64,000 nucleotides of DNA, taken from positions 1,285,854 through 1,349,853 of the forward strand of contig OX155972.1 of assembly GCA_944548615.1 (NCBI GenBank), in the 5' to 3' direction. Below are positions 19,997 to 31,411 of the stretch, in pieces. The notes under the pieces are model-generated. The model was not told where the DNA came from. It saw nothing but the letters and a program-made list of their open reading frames with translations, and did not search any database. How positions within the stretch are numbered: position 1 is the stretch's first letter; the number at the start of each line of letters is the position of its first letter. Source of the DNA: Micropterix aruncella (taxonomy: Eukaryota > Arthropoda > Insecta > Lepidoptera > Micropterigidae). Both the position numbers and the translations under genes were made by a program.

Positions 19997-21848
19997 TAGG
20001 GTACCCACATGATGCGGTGCGGCGCCGCACCGCAATAATTTCACCGTATGGGCGTACACACGTACACAGTGCACGGTGCGGCGCCGCAACGTTACTACGA
20101 CACCGCACTGGGCGAATAGTGGGGGCTAACGGGCCCATGATGAGTTGGCCACGATGACCCATGTGTCCAGGGTCGGTCACACTCACGGGTCAACACCCAT
20201 CCGACGGCCTCCTCGCATGGGGTGCGAGTCCTGGGTAGGACACTGGGTCAACCAGTCTCCCCTGGGAATCAAACCTCTGGCGCCCCTGGACGGTCTGCGC
20301 ACCGTGCGGGGTTTGCTCCAATCGGTTGTGCTCTCCGACTAACAGTCGGGGGAGTCTGGGAACTGTACTGTTTCCTATAGAGCGGGGGTGGTTGCGTACC
20401 TTATGGCGACTGCTCTGGAATTGACCATTGGCCATCCGATCCCGGGTAAGAGGCGGGCAAAGGACGCCTTGGTCCGCGAAGATTGTACGGTCTGCGCACC
20501 GTGCGGGGTTTGCTCCAATCGGCTGTGCTCTCCGTTTCACCGCTTCATAAGGGAGAGGACCGCGCAAGCGACCTCGAACTCGGTACCAATCGAGAGACCG
20601 GAGAAATCTGGTCACAATTGGAAGTGAGGGCGCGAGTATCTCGAGCCCGCCGGGTTTACTCCTGGCTAACTCGCGGTAAGGCGTTGGACTCTCACGGGTT
20701 GTTGACGTAGCTGGACGTAGAATGTACTGTCCAAAGTCTCTACGTTCACTGCAGGGCGATAGAACGACTAATCGTTAAAACGTCCTGTGGTGACGGGCTC
20801 GCCCGTTGTAGTTGACACTGCAAGATGGGCGAATAGTGTGGGAGCTAATGGGCCCTTGCTGAGTTGGCCACGAAGACCCATTCTGTTTCAGTATCGGTCA
20901 CACTCACGGGTCAACACCCATCCGATGGCCTCCACGCATGGGGTGCGAGCCTGGGTAGGACACTGGGTCAACCAGTCTCCCCTGGGAACAATCCTCTGGC
21001 GCTCCTGGACGGTCTGCGCACCGAGCGGCGCAAGCCAATCGATTGTGCTCTCCGACTAACAATCGGGGGAGTCTGGGAACTGTATTGTTTCCTATAGAGC
21101 GGGGGTAGTTGTCTACCTTACGGCGACTGCTCTTGAAATGACCATTGGCCATCCGATCCCGGTTCAGAGTCGGGCAAAGGACGCCTTGGTCCGCGATAGA
21201 TTCGGTGCACTCCGTTTCACCGCTTCGTAAGGGAGAGGACCGCGCAAGCGACCTCGAACTCGGAACCAATCGAGAGACCGGAGAAATCTGGTCACAATTG
21301 GTAGTTAGGGCGCGAGTGCCGCCCGCCAGGTAACATACCTGGCTACTCGCGGTAAGGCGTTGGACTCTAACGGGTTGTGGCGTAGCTAGATATCGGATTT
21401 GTTATGTCCAAAGTCTTCTACGCTCACTGCACGGTCGATAGAACGAACAATCGTTAAAACGTCCTGCGGTGACGGGTTCGCCCGTTGTGGTTGACAACTC
21501 AATATGGGCGAATAGTGTGTAGTTAATTGTACGTAGAACTAGTGAAATGAGGTAGTCAATTCCAATATATTCTTCGTTAGTACTCATTTTAAACACTTCG
21601 ATTAAAAATTAACAATAATTCGTGAAAACAAATGAAACAGGCGAGCATGTACCCTCTTTCGACTGTACTTACCAACTGGAGCGGTAAGTGCGGCGCATAT
21701 TACTCCGGCGCATATTACTGGTTTGCGTGCGGTGCGGCGCCGGAACGCACCGTGTGACATACCATGGATATTTGTATGCAGGACGCCGCAGCGGCACCTC
21801 TTAGGCGCCGCGCCGCAGCCGCACCGCATCGCGTGGCCCGGCCCTTAC
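19997..21848 (+). mobile_element. Harbinger-like MITE, copy 2, with Rep700 inside
   Basis: Left part 19997-20112 (CACATGATGCGGTGCGGCGC), right part 21507-21848 ending GCGTGGCCCGGCCC followed by TTA. Without the central Rep700 block it is collinear with copy 1, and it lacks the 300-bp MITE present there. It interrupts a family B repeat. The flanks fit a TTA/TAA target, but the left end is worn, so superfamily remains inference. Confidence 0.65.
20113..21506 (-). repeat. Rep700, two tandem units (minus)
   Basis: Two units about 700-720 bp apart: GCTAACGGGCCC at 20126 and GCTAATGGGCCC at 20846. The string GGGCGAATAGTG occurs at the left border (about 20110), between the units (about 20825) and at the right border (about 21506). 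In the MITE copy at 1205 it occurs once, so it looks like a target duplication repeated at each unit end. Frames inside (for example 20190-20615 minus) are open but share no recognised domain. There is a partial repeat of the hinge region near 20485-20530. Confidence 0.75.
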
Positions 21849-22205
21849 TGTCCAAATATCTATAAATAGTTGTCTAAATGTTCAAATCTCCAATCAAATT
21901 CAATCATAATAACATTTTATTACTCTAAGATATAATGAACATAATATTTAAAAGTAATCCAAGTGAAACAGTGAAATTATATAATTAAAAAGTCTTGTTT
22001 AATGATTCCAAATGTTAATTTCTTTGATTTGTTAGCTTATGATCATAAAAAAATATATTAAAAGAACCTACATAAATAAAATAAATATGAATAATATATT
22101 TATGAATAAATTAATGAATAATTATTAAATTATTAAATTAATGAATAGAATGATCATATTACATTTCCATTGTCGGTTAAAAATCCATGTTTACTATAAT
22201 GACAG
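21849..22205. other. Family B remnant, then AT-rich
   Basis: 21849-21900 continues family B (TAGTTGTCTAAATGTTCAAA). The rest is AT-rich without features. Confidence 0.4.
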
Positions 22206-22849
22206 TTATTTTATTTTTATTTTATTTTATTTTATTTTATTTTATTCGGTTAACAAACAGCGTTTATATATAACAAATACAACATATAACAATAAAACTA
22301 TGACTAATTATATGTTAACACTATTAATCGTTAATACTATGTGTACATTACATATCTCCGCTATCATACCTTATTTATACTTACATTTCTTTAACAGTGA
22401 TTTACGGATAGACAAAGAGAAAGAACAAAAAACAAATGAGAATGAAATTTTAAGAATGAAATTTTAAGATTATAACCATTATTAATTATTTTGTACCAAA
22501 AATATATTTTTAAAAATATTACAAAAAACTATTCATGTAAACCGTTTAAGGGATTAAGAGTCATTAGATGAAATAGGGAGGTCAAAGGACTGATGAGACT
22601 TTTTAATCGTTTCTTTAAAGTGACTTTTACCTGATGAAAAAATATCAATGTACGCGAATCTATCATTATACGTTCTCATAGCTCTATTTATAGCATATAG
22701 CTCAGTTATCATTTAGCCATTTTTTTTAAAGAGTTTGGGTTGAGTGAAAGAAAAATACACTGCCTAATTTTTTTACAAGAAGAAAGCTTGAAGATTTTGT
22801 ATTGATAGTTGAACATTCACTTCTAGTTGATAAATTGGAGAAAGGTCTT
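22206..22849 (-). mobile_element. LINE 3' end (minus) with TTTTA tail
   Basis: The tail is TTTTATTTTATTTTATTTTA at about 22215-22245. Minus-strand reading of 22700-22545 gives AINRAMRTYNDRFAYIDIFS and a stop, the end of a LINE RT. The plus-strand frame at 22141-22467 is an antisense artefact. Confidence 0.6.
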
Positions 22850-23109
22850 TTAAACGACTGCCCAACAGAAAAGGAGTGTAATGTGTTCAGAGTTCATCTA
22901 TGTACGTTTTCCGTTTCTTTATTCCTCCATAACTTTTAAATGCTTAAATCGATTTGATAGTATGTGATATTGTTAAAATTGGTATATCATCCCGAGTGGC
23001 ATAGGGAAGGTGTTGAACTCAGCTTTCAATGGCTTCACCGAACATATCCGGGCCCATTGGCAATAAAGGAGGGTGTCGGACGAGGTGGGACTAGTGAGCG
23101 GCCGCTCTA

Positions 23110-23286
23110 CATATTGAGTTGTCAACCACAACGGGCGAACCCGTCACCGCAGGACGTTTTAACGATTGTTCGTTCTATCGACCGTGCAGTGAGCGTAGAA
23201 GACTTTGGACATAACAAATCCGACGTCTAGCTACGCCACAACCCGTTAGAGTACAACGCCTTACCGCGAGTAGCCAGGTATGTTCT
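23110..23286 (+). repeat. Rep700 5' fragment
   Basis: ATTGAGTTGTCAACCACAAC through the hairpin GTCACCGCAGG...CCGTGCAGTGAGC and CCGCGAGTAGCCAGGTATGTT. It ends at 23286, where the hammerhead element begins; the copy at 21330 shows the uninterrupted continuation. 23009-23109 is unassigned. Confidence 0.7.
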
Positions 23287-23306
23287 ACAGTTCTCCAGCG
23301 CGCGTG

Positions 23307-23359
23307 ACGTTTCGGCTCGCTACAAGCCCTCATCAGCTAGTCTGCGATGACTAGGACGC
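23307..23359 (-). ncRNA. Hammerhead ribozyme, type III fold
   Basis: On the minus strand GCGTC (23359-23355) precedes a 6-bp stem I hairpin, CTAGTC-ATCGCA-GACTAG, then the core CTGATGA (23336-23330), stem II GGCT/AGCC with a 7-nt loop and one extra G before it, then GAAA (23313-23310) and ACGT, which pairs with GCGT to make a 4-bp stem III. Every invariant core base is present: C3, G5, A6, G8, A9, G12, A13, A14. Cleavage is predicted after C at 23355. The stop codon of the nuclease-like ORF (23322-23320) lies in loop II. The alternative type I reading has no stem I pairing. Confidence 0.8.
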
Positions 23360-23785
23360 GGAGAACCACCAGTCCCGCCCTCGACCTCCCTCTCTCTACC
23401 TATCCATATTCTGTAGGATGCCTCCAGTGCCGCTTTCGAGGCTCTCTCCATGAATGAGCTCAGCGCCGCTCTTGGCAGGCCTAAATTCTTGAAGAGGCTG
23501 TAGAGTGACTTTGCCGGTAGTCCTCTTGCTCCGACTTCCACGGCGAAGAGATCAGTCTTAAATCCGTTTCTCACTATCCGGTCTACTAAATTGCAGTACT
23601 TGTTTACTTTGAAGTTGTGGTCCTTCGGTATGTTGCTTTCCCATGGGACTGTAAGTTCGACAAGTACAACATGCTTTGTCGCCATTGAGAATATGAGAAT
23701 ATCCGGTCTGTAAGCTGTGGTACAGATTTCTGAAGGCATTTGGTAATGCTTCTCATGTGTGTCCATCAGCAATTGCCAGTCCTTA
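23320..23785 (-). CDS. Nuclease-like ORF (5' truncated) ending in a hammerhead
   Basis: An open frame of about 150 residues. The first ATG is at 23766; the frame continues upstream into family B sequence, so the true N-terminus is lost. Residues (counting from the TTG at 23772) R22-P23-D24-I and E39-L-T, within the hydrophobic VVLVELTVPWE, followed by FAVEVGARGL, suggest a PD-(D/E)xK-like restriction-type nuclease fold. I recall similar conserved blocks in ORFs of invertebrate retroelements, but cannot name the family. The C-terminus SPRPSHRRLADEGL is encoded by the hammerhead itself, from stem III through loop II. The last catalytic Lys of the motif is replaced by Thr, so activity is uncertain. 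It interrupts Rep700 and family B sequence and so is younger than both. Confidence 0.55.
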
Positions 23786-24060
23786 ACTGTCCAAATATCA
23801 CGTAAATCGTTGTCTTAATGTCCAAATCTCCAAATGTCAATAAATTAACATAAATATATCGTGTTTCTTGTCAAATGAAAGGTCTGATTGAGTACAATTT
23901 GAAAATATATTTGTATCTATATGGACAAATACACAAACCTCAAATATTTTATTAAAAAACTATAATAGAAATAATTATATATATACAGTAGTTCACTTTT
24001 TGTAACGAAAGTAGTGTTTTTCATCCCTTTTTATTTACTTTTTTATTATTTTGCTCTTCT

Positions 24061-24384
24061 AAGATCCTGATATAAAGAAAGCTAGGGGATAGAACACTCC
24101 CTGTGGTACGCTGGTATAAAATATTTTGCGGTTGTGTTAGAGCGATAGTTAGGCAACCCTAAATATTAATTATTGCCGGGGCGGACCCTCATTTTAACCC
24201 CTTGTCAGGCGTGCGTTGATGGATGACCAGTATGTTACTAATGCCAAAAGGTGCAAGCAAACCCATGGGGCACGAGTATATTTGATTCCTATTATATGTA
24301 ACTAGATATATATGTTGCATATTTTTATGGCTATTAACTAGACTTTAGCATGCGCCTTCGGCAGCGACTTAACTACACCTGAGA
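24061..24384. other. Unassigned with a tiny RT scrap
   Basis: On the minus strand near 24115-24080 a short stretch reads like QGSVLSP, the motif before the RT palm. It is too short to assign. The rest shows nothing. Confidence 0.35.
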
Positions 24385-24925
24385 GTTTCAACACAACAGA
24401 TGAACCTGTCACCCCGGGGAGTTTCAACGACATCGGGTCGTTCTATCTCCCATGGAGTGAACGTTAAGACTTAGCGGACAAGGTCAGTCCACTGTCTAAC
24501 TCCACCGACAGACCCGTGAAATTCCAACGGCCTTACCGGCCCGCTGGGAAGTAAACCCAGCGGGCAGACCTCACGCCCTCATTAACAGATTTCTCTGTCC
24601 TCCAGTCGGTCACAGATTCGAAGTCGCTTGACCGTCTTCCACTTGATGTTAGCGGTAATTTATTTTTAATTTAGTGCGGACAGTAGCGCCGCGCCCGTTG
24701 CCCGTCAAGCTCGCGCGGTGCCGGGTGGGCATCGGATCGTTTCAAAGTAGTTGACATCAAGTCGACAACCACCTCCGCTTCCAGACATTTTCCAGACCCC
24801 CCCCCCTTCCCCCCCCCCCCCCCCCCCCCCCCGACACCCCGCCGGTTATCTGCCGGAGTGCACAGTCGATTGGCACTCCGACATAACTACAGTTTGGAGC
24901 CATGTTTCTCGCCATGTTCTAATGG
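24385..24925 (+). repeat. Rep700, divergent copy with poly-C
   Basis: Hairpin part at 24392-24450 (GTCACCCCGGGGAG ... CATGGAGTGAACG), then ACGGCCTTACCGGCCCGC and the AGTCGCTTG block. A C-rich run of over 30 bases lies at 24798-24832. Here the outer stem is strengthened by C-G pairs in place of T-A. Confidence 0.65.
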
Positions 24926-24934
24926 TGCCAGATT

Positions 24935-25370
24935 TTAGAGTTTGTGGTGAGTTGATTTTAGACTAATTTTAGAGTCTGACGCTGGTGAAAAGGGAAGCGG
25001 CGAGAAATTGTCTCTACAAGATGATATTTGTCTCTTTTTGGTATAATTTCTGAGTCGTTTTCTGCGTCGGCTTCTGGCACCAATTCCAGTAGGTCTGATG
25101 CTGATGCAGCTGCAAGTGGGGAACATTCTTGCCAAACTACTTGAACTATTTGAGAATCTGTTGCAGACTCTTGTGGGCCGACAACATTGGGTAAAGGTCG
25201 TTCAGTCACATATGATGGTCCAAGTATCTTTCATCAAAGATGTTCCGGTTAAATGGATAAATTCCCGCAACTCTGAATCCGGAGTGAAAGCAAGTGTAAA
25301 TGTGGACCCCACTATCCATGGACATTGTCTCGCCGGGATTTGAGTTAATCCACGATACACAGTCTGTGTC
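24935..25370 (-). pseudogene. pogo/jerky-type DDE transposase, C-terminal remnant
   Basis: Minus-strand reading gives CFHSGFRVAGIYPFNRNIFD, then ERYLDHHM, a stop, then TERPLPNVVGPQES (a frame change lies between), then an acidic tail LLELVPEADAENDSEIIPK. The block GFRxAGIYPFNRxIF...DHxxTxRP is the characteristic C-terminal end of pogo/Tigger/jerky transposases. The catalytic DDE region is absent. No terminal repeats recognised. Confidence 0.7.
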
Positions 25371-25379
25371 TACAAAAAA

Positions 25380-25890
25380 AAAATATTAGGCGTTTATGTA
25401 GGCATTTCACAATATTATGTCGATATTTCACAAAAATATATGTAGGTATTTCACAAAATATATGTAGGTAGGTATAAAAAATAGAATAGGCGTTTCACAA
25501 TAGATGTGTAATAATTTCGCAATATTTTGAAATGCACACTGCTTTTGAAAATAGTGTGTAAAATAGAATTCATTCATAAATAATTCCTGAAATCTTCTGC
25601 CTCTAAATGGTCTAAAATGTTCATATTGAACAATTTATTTCTCAGTAGCAGATATTTTTGACTCACCACTTCTTTTCTTCCATTCGTATTCACGCCTACT
25701 GTTACGGCAGGACAATGCCAATTTTCTAATATTTTAAAGCACGTGTGCCATGGTCAACGTTCGTTCTCCGACTGAATTAGGGTCTCGATCTAGTGCAGTG
25801 TAATCAGAACTGCCGCCATATCTATGGTCCTCACCTAGGGCCCTGATTATCGTGTAGTCCAATCGGCGCTTACCTCTCCTCTTCGCCTCG
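25380..25890 (+). repeat. Repeat G, copy 1
   Basis: Contains short reiterations of TATGTAGGTATTTCACAAAA, then GTGTGTAAAATAGAATTCATTC, GTAGCAGATATTTTTGAC, GCCATGGTCAACGTTCG and CTCCGACTGAATTAGGG. Matched in the same orientation by 26830-27290. Confidence 0.75.
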
Positions 25891-25999
25891 CTGGAATTGA
25901 TTATAACCGTTCACCAAATTCGTTAGTTTTACATGTCCCTTGGCCGTCTTCACTTAAACCATACCTACTGCTCGCTTTGTTTCTTCTAACTATTGATGT

Positions 26000-26700
26000 C
26001 GTATGTGAAGGTATCTACTGTTGCTGCATGTTCGCAACAAAATTAAATATTCAAACAGCAGAAAAATATTGCATGAAAATATCGTTCCTTAGGGTCATTT
26101 GTACCATGAGGTCAAATTTGTGAGGTTAAATGTGTGAGGGACGGTTTTGATGTGAACTAGAAGGAATGTATTGATCGAAGGTTTGAATATTGCCAGTTCG
26201 AACGCTTGCCGAATAGTTTACGTTGACACGAGTGAGATGAGATAGATGCGCGACTGCGGTTTAGAGGATATACGGATGAGGATTGTATGTGTGCTCCTAG
26301 TATCTTGTACTGGGCACGGCTCGAGTCTGTGGGATTACAGACTGATGCTTCGAGACTCAGGGAGAATGAGGAAAGGAAACCAAGGAGCCGGATTCGTTGA
26401 CCTAACTCGTGAGAGAGAGTGCCGAATATGCCGTCGCAAGCTTGGGGGAAGGTGATCACTCGGGGAATGACATGTGACCGAGAAGCCGGGACACCGAAGT
26501 GTGCCGTCGCTATCTGGAGACATGACCACTCGAGGAATGATACTTTGGTTGCTTTTTCGCCGGTTTATATAGGCCATGAAATGATGCAATCCAAAATATT
26601 CCGAGTAAAAGTATTGTTTCATCGTGCTGATTCATAGCTGCACGAGTCAAAATAATAGCTGAATTGTTTCTGTGGATTTTATTGTAAATCGATGCATTTG
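26000..26700 (+). mobile_element. LTR-like repeat F, copy 1
   Basis: Moderately GC-rich. A TATA-box-like TTTATATAGG at about 26563 is preceded by GACCACTCGAGGAATGATAC, which is identical to a stretch at 59161-59180 ahead of TTATATAACC. The copies share spacing rather than long identity. This layout suggests solo LTRs of one retrotransposon family. A direct 30-bp repeat, TACACATTTCATAACCTTTT, follows at 26709 and 26762. Confidence 0.45.
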
Positions 26701-26829
26701 TTGATCGTATACACATTTCATAACCTTTTGAAATACAATACAATTTCATTTAAAAATATGTATACACATTTCATAACCTTTTGAAATAATTTTTTATCAA
26801 GAAATAAATTATAAATTGTTATTTAAAAG

Positions 26830-27290
26830 AAAATATATAGTATGAAGATGAATGTTTTTACATAAAAAGAGAATAGGTATTTTGCAATATATATAGGTAC
26901 TCTGGAATACATACTGCTTTTGAAGAGAGTGTGTGAAATAGAATTCATTCATAATAATTCCCGAAATCTTGTGGCTCTAAAATACTCTAAATGGTCTAAA
27001 ATGTTCTAAAATGGTCTAAAATGCTCTAAATGGTCTAAAATGTTGGACCATTAGTTTTACAGTAGCAGATATTTTTTGACCCAATTGTTATTTTCGTCCA
27101 TTCACAGTTATGCCTGCTGTTACGGAAAGGGCAATGATAAATTGAAATCACATGCGCCATGGTCAACGTTCGGCCTCCGACTGAATTAGGGTTCCTATCT
27201 AGTGCGGTGTAATCACAATGCCCTTACTGCCGCCCTTACTATTGCCGATTACTATCGTGTAGTCTAATCGCCACTTATAAAATAATTGTT
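26830..27290 (+). repeat. Repeat G, copy 2, with TCTAAAATGG expansion
   Basis: Collinear with 25480-25890. At 26975-27045 the unit CTCTAAAATGGT has expanded to about seven tandem copies, where copy 1 has about two. Confidence 0.75.
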
Positions 27291-27619
27291 TACAATCGGC
27301 ACAGAGCACGGTTGGTCGAAACGGCACTTAGGAATCAACTTTGTCTTTCACATCATTTTACTTACTATTCCGAGAAAAATTAGGCTTTCAATAACCTAAG
27401 ATAATGAAAAAATACTTGTTTTTTATGATTTTTCCGAGACAATCATCTAGCAAGGTGACATTTATGATTGTTTTTGAATATGTAGAATGATAGTAGAGGA
27501 GATAGGGATTAAGATAATAAAGGGTTTCGAAGCGGGATATATCAATACAAAGCAGACATCCATTTTTTTTGAATCGTACCATATAAAAAATCAATCGTAC
27601 TCTTCGTAGAGTATTCTTC
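27291..27619. other. Unassigned, upstream of the hammerhead
   Basis: AT-rich. The minus-strand frame at 27388-27696 runs through the ribozyme and has no recognisable domain. It may belong to the element that carried the ribozyme. Confidence 0.35.
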
Positions 27620-27662
27620 TTGCCGCTGAAGAAGGAGCCACGGGCTCCGAAACGTCCGGCAA
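27620..27662 (+). ncRNA. Minimal type I hammerhead ribozyme motif
   Basis: Stem I TTGCCG (27620-27625) pairs perfectly with CGGCAA (27657-27662). Core CTGAAGA (27626-27632), one extra A, stem II GGAGCC/GGCTCC with loop ACG, GAAAC, then GTC. Stem III is only the two pairs A-T and C-G without a loop. Cleavage is expected after C at 27656. Such very short stem III hammerheads are known from Penelope-like elements, where they act as dimers. Surrounding 27300-27720 shows no protein, so the host element cannot be proved. Confidence 0.8.
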
Positions 27663-27728
27663 AGGTACAACCTGTACTAACCTTACAATTAAACAATTAA
27701 ATAAAAATAATTAAAAATTAAATAATAT

Positions 27729-29204
<1,476 letters not shown>

Positions 29205-29290
29205 AATTACTACGGGTGAATCCGCCATCTTAGGGAGTTATCGAGCTATTCTCTCTTTCTAGGAGTGAACCTAAAAACCTTGCGGAAAAC
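29205..29290 (+). repeat. Rep700 fragment, split from 30043
   Basis: GTGTCAATTACTACGGGTGA and the worn hairpin region up to CCTTGCGGAAAACAATC. The unit continues at 30043 after an inserted LINE. Confidence 0.55.
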
Positions 29291-29695
29291 AATCAAATCA
29301 AAACATATATATTTTCAAAAACCCCGTTTAGGGTATCGAGAATACAAATTAAAATTTAACAATTAAATAAAATAACATAAATATTTCTAAATTGTACCTG
29401 TATTTAGATAACTAATATTATTTCGTTGGTTTTCTAAATTTAACATAATTAATAATATCTTTTAGATTTTGTGGCAGCTTGTTATAAAAAAATACGCTTC
29501 TATATATCGTTGCTTTGGAACTCTAAAGTGGCAGCCTGCGATGAATGGACATAAAGTGCTTTGTTCCTTGTATCAGACATATTTGATTTTTCTTATAGAA
29601 TTCACATATACATATATTTTGAAAGGCAATCCTGACGAAGCGACATTGAGTAAACTATACAGGAAAGTGATTTAAACCTTAAATATTTAGGAGAC
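29291..29695 (-). mobile_element. LINE 3' end (minus)
   Basis: Begins TATATTTTCAAAAACCCCGT, similar to the LINE 3' end at 31215-31250. Minus-strand reading near 29520-29460 gives SKATIYRSVFFYNKLPQNLK, the usual end of a LINE RT. Confidence 0.65.
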
Positions 29696-29930
29696 CTATT
29701 TTAATATATTAGATGGTTTTAAAAATATTATATCTATATCTGTTTATAATCATTTCAATCCAACAAGTAGGTCAATTTAATATCATTATAATAAAATATT
29801 TAACCTTTTAAGTCTTTTCCTGATAAATTTACTTAATGTCGCTTAGTCAGGTTTGCCTATCAATCGTCGATATACATTCAAGAACAAAAATGTCAAATAT
29901 CGTGGAAATACGTAATTCTATAAATAACGG
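29590..29930. repeat. Imperfect inverted repeat, about 100-bp arms
   Basis: CAATCCTGACGAAGCGACAT with GAGTAAAC at 29628-29655 is mirrored by TTTACTTAATGTCGCTTAGT with CAGGTTTG at 29828-29855. Similarity extends outward to about 29590 and 29930. It may be a fold-back element or two inverted LINE pieces. Confidence 0.55.
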
Positions 29931-30042
29931 TTTCTCATGATTCCCGTTGATTTAAACCCCTAATGGCTGTCACTACGTTTTTGCAAAATAAATAGTCGTT
30001 TACATTGACAGCATTGGGCCATAAAAGTATGTCATAAAGCAA

Positions 30043-31095
30043 GTGATACTCCACTCCAAGAAAATCCACAGTCAAGCTACGCCGACAGCCCCGAAGAGTC
30101 CAACGCCTTACTCTGAGGCACTGGGAAGTGCTACCCAGCGGGCCGACTTCGAGCCCTTACTGCCAGATTTGGACGCAATTCTCCATCCTCCAGTCTCGTC
30201 ACAGATTCGAGGTCGCTTGCGCGAACTCTACCTAACGTTAGCGGAAGTTTAAATGGAATTGGTCGAGGACCCAGGCGTCCTTTGCCCGTCTATATCACTC
30301 GGGACAGGGTGGCCAAATGATCGTTTCTAAGGATATGTGACACTAATTTGACAGCTAACCCCACTTCTTAGAAGACGTATGGCTCTAGATTCCTCCGGGT
30401 ATTCGTCGGATTGCGCAAGCTAGGTTGACATATCTTGCGGTGTCAACTACAACGGGCGAGCCCGTCACCACAGGAAGTTTTAACGATTAGTCGTTCTATC
30501 GCCCTGCAGTGAACGTAGAGACTTTGGACAGTACATTCTACGTCCAGCTACGTCACAACCCGTGAGAGTCCAACGCCTTACCGCGAGTAAGCCAGGAGTA
30601 AACCCGGCGGGCTCGAGATACTCGCGCCCTCACTTCCAATTGTGACCAGATTTCTCCGGTCTCTCGATTGGTTCCGAGTTCGAGGTCGCTTGCGCGGTCC
30701 TCTCCCTTATGAAGCGGTGAAACGGAGTGCACCGAATCTTCGCGGACCAAGGCGTCCTTTGCCCGCCTCTTACCCGGGATCGGATGGCCAATGGTCAATT
30801 CCAGAGCAGTCGCCATAAGGTACGCAACCACCCCCGCTCTATAGGAAACAATACAGTTCCCAGACTCCCCCGACTGTTAGTCGGAGAGCACAATCGATTG
30901 GCTTGCGCCGCACGGAGTGCAGACCGTCCAGGGGCGCCAGAGGTTTGATTCCCAGGGGAGACTGGTTGACCCAGTGTCCTACCCAGGACTCGCACCCCAT
31001 GCGAGGAGGCCGTCGGATGGGTGTTGACCCGTGAGTGTGACCGACCCTGGACACATGGGTCATCGTGGCCAACTCATCATGGGCCCGTTAACCAC
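30043..31095 (+). repeat. Rep700: divergent unit followed by a good unit
   Basis: 30043-30435 is the end of a divergent unit. From 30440 (CGGTGTCAACTACAACGGGC) a unit runs to GGGCCCGTTAACC at 31094. Typical landmarks present: GAGGTCGCTTGCGCGGTCC at 30684 and GGATGGGTGTTGACCCGTGA at 31014. Confidence 0.8.
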
Positions 31096-31108
31096 CGGTT
31101 GACATACC

Positions 31109-31411
31109 CCAGTGCGTAAACCGCCCACTTTCGCCCGAGGTGTTGCCATGGATCCGCACTGCCGATCCCAACTCTCTTCGACCGCAGGTTGCAGCCGCCA
31201 GCAGAGTAAATAGGTAAGTAAATATTTATTTTCAAAACCCGATCTGGGTATAGAAATGCCCCAGTGCGTAAACCGCCCACTTTCGCCCGAGGTGTTGCCA
31301 TGGATCCGCACTGCCGATCCCAACTCTCTTCGACCGCAGGTTGCAGCCGCCAGCAGAGTAAATAGGTAAGTAAATATTTATTTTCAAAACCCGATCTGGG
31401 TATAGAAATTA
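31109..31411 (-). repeat. 152-bp exact tandem duplication in a LINE 3' end
   Basis: The segment CCAGTGCGTAAACCGCCCAC ... GATCTGGGTATAGAAAT is present twice, offset 152 bases (31111 and 31263), with no differences noticed. AATATTTATTTTCAAAACCC in each unit resembles minus-strand LINE 3' ends. The 113-residue frame across it is a by-product of the repeat. Confidence 0.85.

Larger units (their letters stand above)
22850..24060 (+). repeat. Family B copy 3, split
   Basis: First part 22850-23008 (CGACTGCCCAACAGAAAAGG to CCCGAGTGGCATAGGG); second part about 23785-24060 (AACTGTCCAAATATCACGTA to TTGTAACGAAAGTAGTG). The about 775 bp between them are Rep700 sequence and the hammerhead/nuclease element. 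Confidence 0.65.

Noticed and set aside
20190..20615. 141-residue ORF in Rep700, repeated in other copies
   Set aside because: Other copies break the frame freely, and no domain or codon-type conservation is visible. The openness follows from high GC content.
23306..23340. Type I reading of the 23330 hammerhead
   Set aside because: The bases after GTC (ACGCGCG) do not pair with those before CTGATGA (GACTAG); the type III fold pairs all three stems.
27388..27696. ORF running antisense through the second hammerhead
   Set aside because: No domain, AT-driven composition, and the ribozyme is on the other strand.
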